A stretch of 64,000 nucleotides of DNA from Streptomyces sp. MA5143a (GTDB lineage: Bacteria; Actinomycetota; Actinomycetes; Streptomycetales; Streptomycetaceae). How positions within the stretch are numbered: position 1 is the first letter of the stretch; every line of letters begins with the position of its first letter. Both the position numbers and the translations under genes were made by a program. The notes below the pieces were generated by a model. That model was not told the origin of the DNA, made no database searches, and saw only the letters and a list, made by a program, of their open reading frames with translations. The stretch is from positions 363,847 to 427,846 of the forward strand of contig NZ_OLMK01000009.1 in the NCBI RefSeq assembly GCF_900290235.1. Direction: 5' to 3'. Shown here in pieces: positions 40,974 through 53,145 of this stretch.

Positions 40974-41186
40974 AGCCGTCCGCGTGCGGACCAACCTTGC
41001 CGTGCCTCAGAGGACTTGGGAAGGTCCGACCACGTCCGGGACAGTACGGCCTCCCCGGGACGAACGTCAGGCGAACGATCGGTCGACCGCGGCGGGAGAC
41101 CGTCCCGTCGGCTGGGTGCGAGGCGGCTCGGTGTGATCGGATGGGTCCGACCCCGTTGGAACGGGACCCACGTGAAAGGAAGAACC

Positions 41187-41615
41187 GTGGCTACCACGCG
41201 CTCCGCACACACCGTATGGGAAGGCAACCTGCTCGAGGGCAACGGTGTCGTCACCTTCGACTCGTCCGGCGCCATCGCCGAGCAGCCGGTGACGTGGGCC
41301 GCTCGCACGCAGGAGGCGAACGGCAAGACCAGCCCCGAGGAGCTGATCGCCGCCGCCCACTCCAGCTGCTTCTCGATGGCGTTCTCGCACGCCCTCGCCG
41401 GCGCCGGCACGCCGCCCACCAAGCTCGTCACCTCCGCCGACGTGACGTTCCAGCCCGGTGAGGGCATCACCGGCATCCACATCACCGTCGAGGGCGAGGT
41501 ACCCGGTCTCGACGAGGCGGGCTTCGTCGCGGCGGCCGAGAACGCCAAGGTGAACTGCCCCGTCAGCCAGGCCCTGAAGGCCGTGCCGATCACCCTGTCG
41601 GCCAAGCTGGCCTGA
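41187..41615 (+). CDS. OsmC-family peroxidase
   Basis: 142 residues. Two redox cysteines occur in the expected contexts, HSSCFSMAFSHAL and KVNCPVSQALKAV. The opening reads AHTVWEGNLLEGNGVVTFDS. OsmC/Ohr proteins reduce organic hydroperoxides using a reactive Cys; this one is closer to OsmC by its length and N-terminus. It starts at GTG 41187 with AAAGGA six bases upstream. A small CCCGTT-GG-AACGGG hairpin lies in the leader just before it. A strong terminator follows. Confidence 0.92.
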   Translation: MATTRSAHTVWEGNLLEGNGVVTFDSSGAIAEQPVTWAARTQEANGKTSPEELIAAAHSSCFSMAFSHALAGAGTPPTKLVTSADVTFQPGEGITGIHITVEGEVPGLDEAGFVAAAENAKVNCPVSQALKAVPITLSAKLA

Positions 41616-41630
41616 CCCGCGGCCCCACGG

Positions 41631-41671
41631 CGGCCGGACCGGTCGCCCCCTCGGGGGCGATGGTCCGGCCG
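41631..41671. terminator. long hairpin terminator after osmC-like gene
   Basis: CGGCCGGACC (41631) pairs with GGTCCGGCCG (41662), and the interior TCGCCCCC pairs with GGGGGCGA, giving a nearly continuous 18-pair stem. It begins 16 bases after the OsmC stop and ends 48 bases before the patatin gene. Confidence 0.85.
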
Positions 41672-41718
41672 TCGGCGTCCCGGATGCGCGAGTCGTCGGG
41701 GGCGAGCACATTGGGTGC

Positions 41719-44460
41719 ATGAGTGACGACGGACAGTCATCGGTGCCCGACGCGGAGCTGAGAATCGCCGTCGCCTTCACCGGCGGCCTCAGCCTCGCCG
41801 TCTGGATGGGCGGCGTGGCCCGAGAGCTGAACCTCCTGACGACCGCCGCGCGCGCCGACGCGTCCGGTACGCCCGCCGGGCTCGTGCGCGCCCGCTACAA
41901 GCGGCTGCTCGACCTGCTGCGACTCGACGTCAGCGTCGACGTGCTCTCCGGCACCAGCGCCGGCGGCATCAACGCGGCCCTCCTGGGCCTCGCCACCGTA
42001 CGCGGCTGCGACCTGGGCGGACTGCGGTCGCTGTGGCTGGACGAGGGCGGGCTCGGCACCCTCCTGCGCGATCTGGACGAGCCGCGGCCGCCGTCCCTCC
42101 TCCGGGGCGAGGAAAGGCTGCTGCGTGGTCTGGAGACGGGGCTGAAGACGGTCTTCGACGACCAAGTGAAGGGCCTCGACCGAGAGAAGGGCCTCGACCG
42201 AGAGAAGGGCCTCGACGGGGAGAAGGGCCTCGACGGGGAGAAGGGCCTCGACACCGGCGGGGACGCGACGCCGGGGCTCGCCCCCTCGCCACGCTCCGAC
42301 AGCGACCCCGACCCCACCCAAGTCTTCATCACCACCACCTTCCTCGGCGGCATGCCGCACCCCTTCCGGGACGACTACGGCAGCACTGTCCACGACCGTG
42401 ACCATCGGGGGCTGTTCCGGTTCACCGCCGATGCCCTCCGGCGCCGCGAGACGATCGGGGCACTGGCCCGGGCGGCCCGGTCCAGCGCCTCCTACCCGGT
42501 GGCCTTCGAACCCACGTTCATTCCCGTCGGCGAGCCCACCCACCGGCGCCCCGACATGAGCCCCCACCTGGTCCGGCCGCCCGCCACGCAGTTCTGCGCC
42601 GACGGGGGCCTGCTGGCCAACCGGCCGATCGGGCCCGCCCTCCAGGCGGTCTTCGACCGTCCGGCGACCCGCCAGGTCCGCCGGGTGCTGGCCTACGTCG
42701 TCCCGTCCGCCGACGGCGCCGCCGAGCCGACCGTCCCACCGCCCCTGCCCGACGACGTGCCGTCGCTGGGGCCCGTGCTGCTGAAGGTCTTCGGCGTCGT
42801 CACCTCTCAGAGCATCAGCGCCGAACTGAGCGCCCTGGCCGCGCACAACGAGCGGGTCAGGAGCCGACTGCGGGCGGAGACCCGGTTGGCCCGGATGGCG
42901 GTTCGGGGCGCCGACCTCGGCGACGAGGAGCTGCGCCAAGAACACCGTGGGAAGCACATCCGGTCGCTGGCCCGGGCCGTCGCCGAGGAGACCCTGGGCC
43001 AGATGATCGCCTGCGGCGCCGGCCCCGACGACCGCCCGGTCGGGTTCGGCCCCGACCTGGACAGGCTCACCGCCGGTGCGGTCACCGTGATCGAGAGCGC
43101 TGCTCCGCCCCCGGAGGCCCTCCCCGAGGGCGCGGCCGTCTTCGACGCGCTGGCCCGCTTCGGACGGCCGCTGCTCGACGGGGGCAAGGCCACCGTGCTG
43201 CGGCTGCTGCGGGAGAGCGCCGCGCAGGCACCGGCCGACATCCGTACGGCCCTGGAGGAACAGGTCGGGAAGGTGCACGCCGCGATGCCGCAGCGCAGCG
43301 CCCCCGACCTGCGGGGCGCGGTACGGCCGGTCGTCGAGGCGGTGCTCGGTCGCGTCCCCCCGGACGACGATCCGGTGGGCACCGTGATCCGGTCGCCCGG
43401 CTGGGGCGACGCGATCACCGGCCAACTGCCCGCCGCGGGGGAACTGCCGGCGCTGGCGGACGCCTGGCGGACGATGGCGGGCGCGGTCCTCGACACCCGG
43501 CGGCTCTTTCCCGGCGACGGGCGGGGCGAGAACGACCAGGACGCGGAGTGGCCGGTTCTTCTGGCGTATCTGGTCGGCGACCGCACCGGGGTCCGGCCCG
43601 AGGGCGAGCCGGGCGATCCGCCGGCGCCCGACGCCGTCGCGCGGCGGCTGTTCGACCTCCTCGCCGCCCAGCGGGTGATCTTCCCGGACGAGCAGGCCGC
43701 CAGACAGCGCGTGGAACTGATCCAGATGAGCGCCGACACCCGAACCCTGCTCGACGACCGCCAGACCGCCGCACAGAAGCTCACCGGGTTGCAGCTCCAT
43801 CACTTCGGGGCGTTCTTCAAGCGGTCCTGGCGGGCCAACGACTGGATGTGGGGACGGCTGGACGGCGCCGGCTGGCTGGTCCACGTCCTGCTGTCCCCGC
43901 AGCGCCTGAAGCAGCTCGCGGACGAGGGCGTGCCCGTGGGGAAGCGGCTCAGGGAGATCGCCGGCACCGACGCGCCCCGCGGAGTCCTCACCGCCGGGCC
44001 CGGTGGTGAGCCCGCCGAGCTGGCCTTCCTGACGGCCGACGTCGCGCCGGGGCTGCCCGCGAGTCTGCCCCAGACGTCGATGTGGGTGGCGCTCGGCCTC
44101 CAGCGGCTGATCGCGGCGGAGGAACTGCCGTGTGTCGCCGAGCAGGCCGAGGCGGACCAGAAGGCGGGCGGCGCCCTGGCCGCGGCCGACTTCCTCCAGC
44201 GCTTCCGGCGGCGCTACCCCGACCCCCGGCAGCCGGTCGACCCGGACACCGTCGACGAGTTCCTGCGCGCCTGCCGGATCTCGGAGGAGACCTTCCGGCG
44301 GGAGAAGGACAGCAGGCTGTTGAAGCACACGGTGTCGCACGCCGCCGTGGTGACGGCCAACGCCGTCCGCGCGACGGTCGACCGGTGGTCCTGGCGCCTG
44401 CTCTTCGGCGGTGTGAGCCGGGCGCTGCGCCTGGCGCACGCGGTGCGCAGACGCATCTAG
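41719..44460 (+). CDS. patatin-like phospholipase with DUF3376-like C-terminus
   Basis: 913 residues. The patatin domain opens with [20 protein letters not shown] (oxyanion Gly-rich loop). It has the nucleophile in [17 protein letters not shown] (GxSxG) and the catalytic Asp in [13 protein letters not shown] (DGG). It should hydrolyse acyl ester bonds of lipids. The long C-terminal part (residues 340-900) follows the DUF3376 layout found with such patatins in actinobacteria. A low-complexity insert [12 protein letters not shown] at residues 151-178 lies in a loop of the patatin domain. There is no signal peptide. The next gene is a second DnaK on the same strand, 180 bases downstream. Confidence 0.88.
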   Translation: MSDDGQSSVPDAELRIAVAFTGGLSLAVWMGGVARELNLLTTAARADASGTPAGLVRARYKRLLDLLRLDVSVDVLSGTSAGGINAALLGLATVRGCDLGGLRSLWLDEGGLGTLLRDLDEPRPPSLLRGEERLLRGLETGLKTVFDDQVKGLDREKGLDREKGLDGEKGLDGEKGLDTGGDATPGLAPSPRSDSDPDPTQVFITTTFLGGMPHPFRDDYGSTVHDRDHRGLFRFTADALRRRETIGALARAARSSASYPVAFEPTFIPVGEPTHRRPDMSPHLVRPPATQFCADGGLLANRPIGPALQAVFDRPATRQVRRVLAYVVPSADGAAEPTVPPPLPDDVPSLGPVLLKVFGVVTSQSISAELSALAAHNERVRSRLRAETRLARMAVRGADLGDEELRQEHRGKHIRSLARAVAEETLGQMIACGAGPDDRPVGFGPDLDRLTAGAVTVIESAAPPPEALPEGAAVFDALARFGRPLLDGGKATVLRLLRESAAQAPADIRTALEEQVGKVHAAMPQRSAPDLRGAVRPVVEAVLGRVPPDDDPVGTVIRSPGWGDAITGQLPAAGELPALADAWRTMAGAVLDTRRLFPGDGRGENDQDAEWPVLLAYLVGDRTGVRPEGEPGDPPAPDAVARRLFDLLAAQRVIFPDEQAARQRVELIQMSADTRTLLDDRQTAAQKLTGLQLHHFGAFFKRSWRANDWMWGRLDGAGWLVHVLLSPQRLKQLADEGVPVGKRLREIAGTDAPRGVLTAGPGGEPAELAFLTADVAPGLPASLPQTSMWVALGLQRLIAAEELPCVAEQAEADQKAGGALAAADFLQRFRRRYPDPRQPVDPDTVDEFLRACRISEETFRREKDSRLLKHTVSHAAVVTANAVRATVDRWSWRLLFGGVSRALRLAHAVRRRI
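42169..42252 (+). repeat. 18-base tandem repeat within patatin gene
   Basis: Four and two-thirds units of AAGGGCCTCGACCGAGAG/GGGGAG encode [28 protein letters not shown]. The repeat keeps the frame at any unit number, so length variation would alter only a loop. Confidence 0.9.
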
Positions 44461-44520
44461 CCCGCACCCGGCCGCACCGGCCAGGCCCCGTGCCCCGGCG
44501 GAGCACGCCCCCCGTGCCCC

Positions 44521-44550
44521 ATTGACAAGAGCCCACTCAAGTTTTGTGCT
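44521..44550 (+). promoter_or_regulatory. promoter with HAIR-like HspR site upstream of dnaK paralogue
   Basis: ATTGACA-N7-ACTCAAG (44521-44541) matches the HspR inverted repeat CTTGAGT-N7-ACTCAAG: the right half is exact and the left keeps TTGA. TTGACA also serves as a good -35. A weak -10, TGTGCT, follows after 17 bases (44545-44550). Repression by HspR with release on heat shock is the likely logic. Confidence 0.6.
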
Positions 44551-44640
44551 GGTGGTGGGAGCCATGGGTCGGCGGGCAGGCGTGCGGGCGCGGGAGCCAC
44601 GGGCGCGACCCGGGCGGAACCTTGCGGGAAGGGGACGACG

Positions 44641-46503
<1,863 letters not shown>

Positions 46504-46570
46504 CGGAACGGTCGGCCCCGTGCCGCGCGGCCCGCCCCTTGCGCGGCCCCCCGTCACGAGGCGGCGGCGC

Positions 46571-49500
46571 TCAGCCGCCGACCGTGCCGCCCCGCTCCGA
46601 CGTGTCGCCGCCTCGTTCCCGGTCCCAGGCCGCCGCGAACATCTCGTGCAGGGGCGTCGGCGGCAGGATGCGGCCGAAGAGGGAGACGAGCTGGTTGCCC
46701 CACAGCGGGCGCACCCCGTACGCGTGCAGCTTCACGGTTTCGAGGGGCAGATGAGGGGCCTTCAGCTCGGTCCAGCCCCCGGGCAGGAACAGGGACCGGC
46801 CGGCGCGCGCCCGCTTGGCCGCGACGACCGCGCCGGTGCCGAGCAGTTCCTCCCGGACCTGCGCGTGCCGCTTGGTCGACCAGCCGTTCCACCGTCGTAC
46901 GTCCCGGTCGGTGGGCGCGGCCAGCGTGGCCAGCTGGAGGTACAACGCGGCGGCGTCCGCGCCGACCGCGAGTTCCCTCGACGCACGTGCGACCAGCTCC
47001 GGGCAGGACCGACGTGGATCCGCCTCGTACGCCCCGGCCGGAACCGCTCCCGAGGACGACCGGTCCCTCATTCGCTCCAGGCCGCCCCCCACCAGCAGGG
47101 GCGCCACCCGGTCCAGAGCCTCGGCCAGGCCGGTGATCCCCCTCACCCGCCGCCACACGCCCGGGTCGGCGACCTCGCACGGGCGCAGGAACGCGTCCCC
47201 GCCGGGCGCGCACACGACGAGGGGGCCGGAGTCGTAGGCGGTCACCGGGACCGGGCCCTCCGCCTTGCGCCGGTCCGCCGCCACCGGCAGCCGCTCGGGA
47301 CCGAACCGCTCCGCGATGCGCGCCGGGGTGTCCTCGACCCGGCCGCCGGGCAGCGCCAGCAGCAGGTCCGGCCGGTCCAGTTCGGCCCGCAGCCGCTCGT
47401 ACAGGGCCCGCGCGCCCGCCACGGCCGGATCACCGACGGGCCGGTCCGTCCAGGCCCACACCAGAGCGGCGCAGGCGCTCCGGACGTCGAGGCCCACCGG
47501 GGTGCCGTAGGGCAGCTCGGTCTCCGCCGACACGGCCCGCACCTCCACGCCATGGCCGTACGGGGTCGCCGCCAGCTCCCAGCCCGCCGCCTCCACGGTC
47601 GTGTCCGCCGCTGCCTCGTAGCCACCCGCGAGCCGCCGGGCCCAGACCTCGGACAGGCCCGGCCCGGCCTCCAGGGCGTCGGCGGCCTCGTCGTGCACGA
47701 CGGGCTCGGCCCCCATGCGTTCCCGCCACACCTCTGCCATCCGCTCCGCGGCCGCCTCGACACCGCCGGGCCGCCACAGCTCGGTCGGGTCGTCGGGCAG
47801 AGCGGCCGTCAGAACCGCCCGGCCTCCCTCGGCCCCGAGCCGCTTCCGCAGCCCGTCGTAGGACTCGGCGGTGAACGGGGAGGCCCGGTAGGGGGCCTTC
47901 CGCACCAGGGCACGGTCCTCCTCGCGGTCGGGCCGGCCGACCAGACCGGCGACGACGAGCCGGGCGACGGCCCTCCGTACGCCCGTCAGATCGGCGAAGC
48001 GCGCGGCCGCCGCCTCGGTCACCGGAACCGGGCCGTGCGCCTCGACAGCCGTGACCAGGGCACGCATCCGGGCGGCGTCGTCCCGCCGTACCCGGACGTG
48101 GCGTGCCCCCGGGACCGCCGCGCCCACCGGGTCGTCGTGCGGATCGTCGGCGGCGGCCGCCACGAACCAGCACTCCCGCCCGTTGGCGCGACAGGTCCCC
48201 GAAGCCACCGCGATCCCGCGCTCACGCAGGCCGTCCAGGACCTCCGCCGGGGCGCGGCCCACCCACCACCGGCCGCCGGCGCGGGCGAACGGCTGGTCGG
48301 CCCACGTGTCGAGCAGCGCCACCAGGGCGGCTCGTGCCGTGTCCGGGGTGGGTGCCACCGCGGCCCGCCAGGCCACCGCGTCGATCGCCCCCATCAGTTG
48401 CGACCAGTCCCGCGGCGGTGCCGGGGGCGAGAGCCGTCGTACCTCCTCCGGGATGGTCCCCGCCAGGCAGGCGCCGTCCGCGGCCAGCGCGCTCAGCGTC
48501 GCCGGCAGGGCGATGCCGGGGCTGCTCCGCCGCGGCTCCCGACCGCCGTCCGCGACCAGTCCGAACAGCGCGGGCAGCAGCGCGGTGTCCGGCGCTGACC
48601 GGCGCGGCGGTGCCGGCGGCGCCTGCGCGAGCAGGGTGACCCTCCGGTGCAGGGCGAGCCTGCGCTCCTCCACCCGGGCGGCCCGCTCGGCGACCGCGAC
48701 GACCGCCTGGACCAGCACCGGGTCGGTGACGCCGGGCAACTCCCGCGCCACGGCGGCGCGCAGTGCCGCCCCGTCGGTGCGGGCGGCCGTCAGCAACACC
48801 TGCGCCGTCTCCCGCCCGACGGACCGCAGGACCCGGGACCCGGCCTCGTCCCGGGTGCGCAGCAGGTACCAGAAGGCGGGTGGCGGGGCCACCCCGCCCG
48901 AGACGGTGGCCGCCCGGGTCCGCCGCCCTCGCGGATGCCTCGGTGAGCGATGTCCGTCCACCTCCCACAGCAGGGTCCCGTCGGCGCTGTACGCGCGCAC
49001 CCCTGTCCTGGTCTCCGCCTCGGCGAGGACCACGTCCTGCGCCGCACCCCCCGGTGGCGCCCACAGGCCCCACGGCTCCTGGCCGGGCCGGTCGATGTCG
49101 AACCTGGCCGTGCGCCCGTCCACACTCTCCACCAGGTAGTGGTCGGGCGCGTGATCGCGGTGCCGGGTGCGGAACAGCACCCGCGTCCCGACCAGCCCGT
49201 CCCGGCTGCCCAGCGGCGAGTCGGCCGAGGAGGCGGGCAGCGGTGCCAGCTGGAGGGCCTCGACGGCCAGGGACATGCCTGCCTCGGACGGCTCCGTGCC
49301 CGGAGCGGAGCCCGGCGCGCGACCGGGGAAGTCCGGCAGCGCGACCTCCCCGCGGGGCTCCCCGGTGACCCCGTCCACCACCTCCCAGGGCCGTCCCCCG
49401 AAGACGGCGTTGGTCCAGATCCGGGCACCGTCCCCGAGCTGTAGCTCGTCGCGGTCGATCCCCTCCCGGCCGCCCGGCCGCAGCACCCGCCGGCCACCGT

Positions 49501-51352
49501 GCCGCCCGCCCCCGTCGGCGGTCTCGAACTGGAAGCCGTACGCCCCGTCCAGGCTGCCGCCGAAGGGCACCAGACCGCCCACCTCGTCCGGTGCGAACGG
49601 CTCGTGGGGCCGGTCGGCCCAGACGGCGGTGTCGCAGTGGTACGGGTCCCGGGCGAGGGTCCAGCTCACCAGGAAGGAGCCGCCCACGTAGTGGACGGCG
49701 AACATGGTCGCCTCGTCGGGCACGGTGAACCGGCAGGACCCCCGTACCCCGTCCGGGGCGACGGCGACCGCGCGGTCCCGCCCGAACACCGTCAGCACCG
49801 GCCATGTGGCGGTCACGCCCAGCACCCCCGGCAGGGCCTCGCCCGCCGCCTGCTCCGGCCCCTGACGGGGCTCGTCGCGGTCGAACTCCGCGTACACCGA
49901 CTCCAGGGCCGGCCAGGCCAGTTCCTCCGGCAGACCGGCCCTCAGCGAGCGCCGCAGCGCACCGGCCGCGCCCGCCCCGGCGAGGGCGTCGGAGATGCCG
50001 TCGAGGGCCGCCACCGTGGGCCGGTCGAGGAGTACCTCCAGCTCGGCCACCGCTTCCTCGGCCCCCGCCATCCCGCCGCCCGCCACGGTGTCCACGAGCC
50101 TGCCCACCCGCCCGGCGACCTCGTGGGCGATGCCCTCGACCCCCGGCAGCAGCGTCACCGCCGATCCGGCCCGGCGGCGGCCTGCCGGTGACCGGCCGGG
50201 CACCAGGTGCGCGTGCACGGTGCCCTCCAGCCGCGGACCGAACACCGGGTCGGCGGCCAGTGCCGCCAGGTCCCGCCGGGACCGCTCGCCCCAGAACCGC
50301 ATCCGGATCTCCGGGCCGGGGTCGACGACGGCGACCCCGGCCGCCAGACAGGCGTCGAGCACGTCCGCGTCGAAGCCCTGGTAGTGGTACCGGGTGCTGT
50401 GCAGGGTCACCGGGCCGCCCTCCGCCCGCAGCCGCGGCCCCAACCGGCCCACCAGGTCGAGGAATTCCACCGGGAGCGGCTGACGCGCGACCCCGCCGCC
50501 GGACTGCTCCGCGTACTGGTACATGTGCGTGAAGTGGCCCACCCAGTGGTGCGGTCCGCCCTCGGGCACCACCCGACCGGATGCCATGGCCTCCGTCGCC
50601 CCGCAGCCGATCAGCAGGCGCAGCCAGGCCCCGCCGTCGGTGACGCCCTGCGGGAAGATCTCCACCAGTCCGGAGGCGATCGTGTCCGTCGGCGGATGGG
50701 CCGTCAGGATCGGTTCGGCGGCGGCCAGCAGCGAGTCCGGCACCGTCTTCTTCCGTGCGACGGACAGGATCGCGCCGACCGCGCGGGCCACGTCGTCGTC
50801 CCCGTGCCCCGCCGCCTTGGCGGACGCCCGAACCCGCCGCACCAGATCCGCCGGCAGGTCCGCCGGCGAGTTCGCCCACGCGAGCAGGAAGTCCTCCAGC
50901 GCGGTGTGCGCGTCCGCCGGCGGGAATGTCTCGGCGAGGAACCGCTGGTGGGCGCCGAACTCCTTGGCCGGCATGACCCCGCCCGCCGCGAACAGCAGCG
51001 CGTTGGCCCGGCGGTAGCCGGGATCCACCGGCAGTCCGTGCTCCGCCTCGGCCGCCCGAGCGGCCGCGTAGGCCCTCCCGCCGGGCCTGCTGCCGTAGCC
51101 GATGAGCCGGTGGCCCACGGTGTCCCAGAACCACGGCAGATGCGCCGGCGGCAACCGCCGTGCGCGCGCCGCCATCGCGTCGACGAACCGGCCGGGCTTG
51201 GTCCAGGTACGGCCGAGTTGGGTGCGCATGTCCTCGATCGACTCACGTGCGGCCGCGGCGGCCGCGGGGTCGTGGGCGGCGGCCCAGTCGGCGTACGTGG
51301 TCGAGGCGTGCGGACCCGTCGTCGGCAGCAGCGACTCCAGAGAGGCGATCAT
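46571..51352 (-). CDS. very large protein (1593 residues) of unknown function
   Basis: I do not recognise a catalytic domain. The protein is soluble, with no signal peptide or membrane helices. The first 450 residues are helical (RRLPPAHLPWFWDTVGHRLI, PGYRRANALLFAAGG). Residues 560-830 are beta-rich with Trp/Gly/Asp turns (ATMFAVHYVGGSFLVSWTLA, FGGSLDGAYGFQFETADGGG), suggesting a propeller or SPRY-like fold. Residues 1000-1593 are again helical with possible winged-helix pieces (VTEAAAARFADLTGVRRAVA). Similar giant proteins in streptomycetes are often placed near MoxR/vWA genes. It is convergent with dnaK. The start is ATG 51352, preceded by GACGAT at six bases; a GTG at 51403 would add 17 residues. 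Confidence 0.8.
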   Translation of the reverse strand: MIASLESLLPTTGPHASTTYADWAAAHDPAAAAAARESIEDMRTQLGRTWTKPGRFVDAMAARARRLPPAHLPWFWDTVGHRLIGYGSRPGGRAYAAARAAEAEHGLPVDPGYRRANALLFAAGGVMPAKEFGAHQRFLAETFPPADAHTALEDFLLAWANSPADLPADLVRRVRASAKAAGHGDDDVARAVGAILSVARKKTVPDSLLAAAEPILTAHPPTDTIASGLVEIFPQGVTDGGAWLRLLIGCGATEAMASGRVVPEGGPHHWVGHFTHMYQYAEQSGGGVARQPLPVEFLDLVGRLGPRLRAEGGPVTLHSTRYHYQGFDADVLDACLAAGVAVVDPGPEIRMRFWGERSRRDLAALAADPVFGPRLEGTVHAHLVPGRSPAGRRRAGSAVTLLPGVEGIAHEVAGRVGRLVDTVAGGGMAGAEEAVAELEVLLDRPTVAALDGISDALAGAGAAGALRRSLRAGLPEELAWPALESVYAEFDRDEPRQGPEQAAGEALPGVLGVTATWPVLTVFGRDRAVAVAPDGVRGSCRFTVPDEATMFAVHYVGGSFLVSWTLARDPYHCDTAVWADRPHEPFAPDEVGGLVPFGGSLDGAYGFQFETADGGGRHGGRRVLRPGGREGIDRDELQLGDGARIWTNAVFGGRPWEVVDGVTGEPRGEVALPDFPGRAPGSAPGTEPSEAGMSLAVEALQLAPLPASSADSPLGSRDGLVGTRVLFRTRHRDHAPDHYLVESVDGRTARFDIDRPGQEPWGLWAPPGGAAQDVVLAEAETRTGVRAYSADGTLLWEVDGHRSPRHPRGRRTRAATVSGGVAPPPAFWYLLRTRDEAGSRVLRSVGRETAQVLLTAARTDGAALRAAVARELPGVTDPVLVQAVVAVAERAARVEERRLALHRRVTLLAQAPPAPPRRSAPDTALLPALFGLVADGGREPRRSSPGIALPATLSALAADGACLAGTIPEEVRRLSPPAPPRDWSQLMGAIDAVAWRAAVAPTPDTARAALVALLDTWADQPFARAGGRWWVGRAPAEVLDGLRERGIAVASGTCRANGRECWFVAAAADDPHDDPVGAAVPGARHVRVRRDDAARMRALVTAVEAHGPVPVTEAAAARFADLTGVRRAVARLVVAGLVGRPDREEDRALVRKAPYRASPFTAESYDGLRKRLGAEGGRAVLTAALPDDPTELWRPGGVEAAAERMAEVWRERMGAEPVVHDEAADALEAGPGLSEVWARRLAGGYEAAADTTVEAAGWELAATPYGHGVEVRAVSAETELPYGTPVGLDVRSACAALVWAWTDRPVGDPAVAGARALYERLRAELDRPDLLLALPGGRVEDTPARIAERFGPERLPVAADRRKAEGPVPVTAYDSGPLVVCAPGGDAFLRPCEVADPGVWRRVRGITGLAEALDRVAPLLVGGGLERMRDRSSSGAVPAGAYEADPRRSCPELVARASRELAVGADAAALYLQLATLAAPTDRDVRRWNGWSTKRHAQVREELLGTGAVVAAKRARAGRSLFLPGGWTELKAPHLPLETVKLHAYGVRPLWGNQLVSLFGRILPPTPLHEMFAAAWDRERGGDTSERGGTVGG

Positions 51353-51459
51353 GCCGGGATCGTCGCACGACCCACTGACAGGCCCGCCGTCGGAGCGGTC
51401 CACGCGCTGCCGGGCCCGGTCGTCCCTCCGCCGCCGGCCCGGATCGCCCGTGGACGGGC

Positions 51460-52323
51460 TCAGTACCTGTCGCGGTAGCGCCGCAGGATCTCACGGGTGC
51501 GCTCCGCGGAGGCCGCGTGCGCGGCCATGTGGTCGAGGACCTCCAGATGGAGGGCGACCTCACGGCGCGAGTCGAGGTAGAGGGCGCCGGTGAGGTACTC
51601 CGTGTAGACCATGTCGGGCAGTTCCGGCTCCGCGAAGCGGAAGAGGGCGAACGGGGCGTACGTGCCCGGATGGGGGCCGGCGGCGAACTCGGCGACCTGG
51701 AGGGTCACATGGTCCTTCTCGGTGATGTCCAGCAGCCGGTCGATCTGGTCGCGCATGACCTGGGAGCGGACGCTCACCGGCCGTCCGAGCGCCGTCTCCT
51801 CCATGATCACCCACAGGTGCGGCGGGTGCTCGCGGGTGAGGAGCTTCTGCCGGGCCATACGCAGCGACACATGCCGTTCGATGGTGTCGGGGCCGGTCTG
51901 CCCGAGGGTCCCCGCCTCCATCACGGCCCGCGCGTACTCCTCGGTCTGGAGCATCCCGGGCACGAAGTGCGGCTCGTACTGCCGGATCAGATGGGCCGCG
52001 CCCTCCAGGCTCACGTACAGGCTGAACCAGTCGGGCAGCACATCGTGGTACCGCTGCCACCAGCCGGGTTTGTTCGCCTCCTCGGCGAGCTTCACGAACG
52101 AGGCGACCTCGTGCTCGGCGACGCCGTACGTGGTGAGCAGGACCTGTACGTACGGGATCTTCAGCGCGACGTCGGCGGTCTCCATGCGCCGTACGGTGGC
52201 CGGCGCGACCCGCAGGACGCGCGCGGCCTCCTCGCGCTTGAGCCCGGCGGCCTCGCGCAGTTCCTGGAGCCGTCTGCCGAGCACCACCTGACCGACGGTG
52301 GGCGCGGGCCGCCGCTCACTCAC
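51460..52323 (-). CDS. XRE-family regulator with DUF5753 domain
   Basis: 287 residues. The N-terminal helix-turn-helix is in LGRRLQELREAAGLKREEAA and VAPATVRRMETADVALKIP. From residue 90 the DUF5753 domain follows: WFSLYVSLEGAAHLIRQYEP, VPGMLQTEEYARAVM and GPHPGTYAPFALFRFAEPE. These regulators are abundant in Streptomyces and are often paired with a small DUF397 protein; none is visible nearby. It starts at GTG 52323 with GGGGAGG eight bases upstream. An ATG further up would give an unlikely basic N-terminus. Confidence 0.9.
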   Translation of the reverse strand: MSERRPAPTVGQVVLGRRLQELREAAGLKREEAARVLRVAPATVRRMETADVALKIPYVQVLLTTYGVAEHEVASFVKLAEEANKPGWWQRYHDVLPDWFSLYVSLEGAAHLIRQYEPHFVPGMLQTEEYARAVMEAGTLGQTGPDTIERHVSLRMARQKLLTREHPPHLWVIMEETALGRPVSVRSQVMRDQIDRLLDITEKDHVTLQVAEFAAGPHPGTYAPFALFRFAEPELPDMVYTEYLTGALYLDSRREVALHLEVLDHMAAHAASAERTREILRRYRDRY

Positions 52324-52721
52324 GCCACGCCTCCCCACGCGCCGAAGTACGCGTCCAAGTCTGTCATGTTCCGGTGCACATCTCATGAGGTCGAGCGGAA
52401 CGGGAAGCCCCCGGTTCCGGTTCGACCACGACGACGCCGTGGCGGAACACGCCACGGCGACACCGAAGAGTAAAGGACGCATCCGCAGAGTGAGCAACGG
52501 TTCCCCAGCGTGACATCCGTCATGGCCCCTCGAACCCGCCCGCCCGGCCCCATGACCTCCGAGGTAATCGACCGCCGCGCCCCGTACGCGGCAAGGTGAG
52601 GGCAGCGGGTTCCGGGCCGGCGCACTCCGGCCCGGGGCCCGGCCCCGGCGGTCCGTACGGCCGTCCCCGGCCGACCCGCTTCCCAGCCGACCGACTCCAC
52701 CTCGACGGAGGGTGATGCCCC
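52324..52721. other. intergenic region with a stem-loop
   Basis: About 400 bases between the divergent XRE-DUF5753 gene and a small membrane-protein gene. It contains GCCGTGGCG-GAACA-CGCCACGGC (52436-52458, perfect 9-base stem), which may be an operator or terminator. No open frame with a start site and a recognisable product is seen. Confidence 0.45.
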
Positions 52722-53138
52722 ATGTCCGCGACCCCGCTCGCCGCTCTCGCCCGGACCACCGACCCCCGGACCATGCTGCGCCGCTTCCTGGCCGCGGACG
52801 CCGCCGTGACCGGGGTGAACGGGCTCGCCTACCTCCTCGCCGCCGGGCCGCTCGGCCGGTTCCTCGGGGTCGGGCCGGGTCTGCTCGCCGCGCTCGGCGC
52901 GTTCCTGACGGTGTACGCGGCGGGCGTGGGCCTGCTCGCCGCGCGCGGGCGTCCGCCGGCGCGGCTCGTGCACGTGGTCGTCGAGGCGAACCTGGCCTGG
53001 GCCCTCCTCAGCCTCGTCGCCCTCGCCCTGTGGCTCACGCCGAGCACGGCGGGCGCGGTGTGGACGGTGCTCCAGGCGCTGACGGTCGCCGGGTTCGCGG
53101 CGGCGCAGTACACCGCCCTGCGGGCGAGCGGTGACTGA
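52722..53138 (+). CDS. small integral membrane protein
   Basis: 138 residues with four predicted membrane helices: FLAADAAVTGVNGLAYLLAA, VGPGLLAALGAFLTVYAAGV, LVHVVVEANLAWALLSLVAL and AGAVWTVLQALTVAGFAAAQ. GGAGG lies about ten bases before the ATG. No family with known function is recognised. It ends eight bases from the stop of the convergent XRE gene, and the two may be a regulator and its target. Confidence 0.8.
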   Translation: MSATPLAALARTTDPRTMLRRFLAADAAVTGVNGLAYLLAAGPLGRFLGVGPGLLAALGAFLTVYAAGVGLLAARGRPPARLVHVVVEANLAWALLSLVALALWLTPSTAGAVWTVLQALTVAGFAAAQYTALRASGD

Positions 53139-53145
53139 CCGGGCG

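Noticed and set aside
36048..40994. A 1648-codon open frame on the minus strand
   Set aside because: It lies antisense to the phosphatase-like, vWA and RNB genes, has no recognisable domain, and its composition is that of a shadow frame.
42169..42252. CRISPR-like array
   Set aside because: The units are directly adjacent in-frame codon repeats with no spacers.
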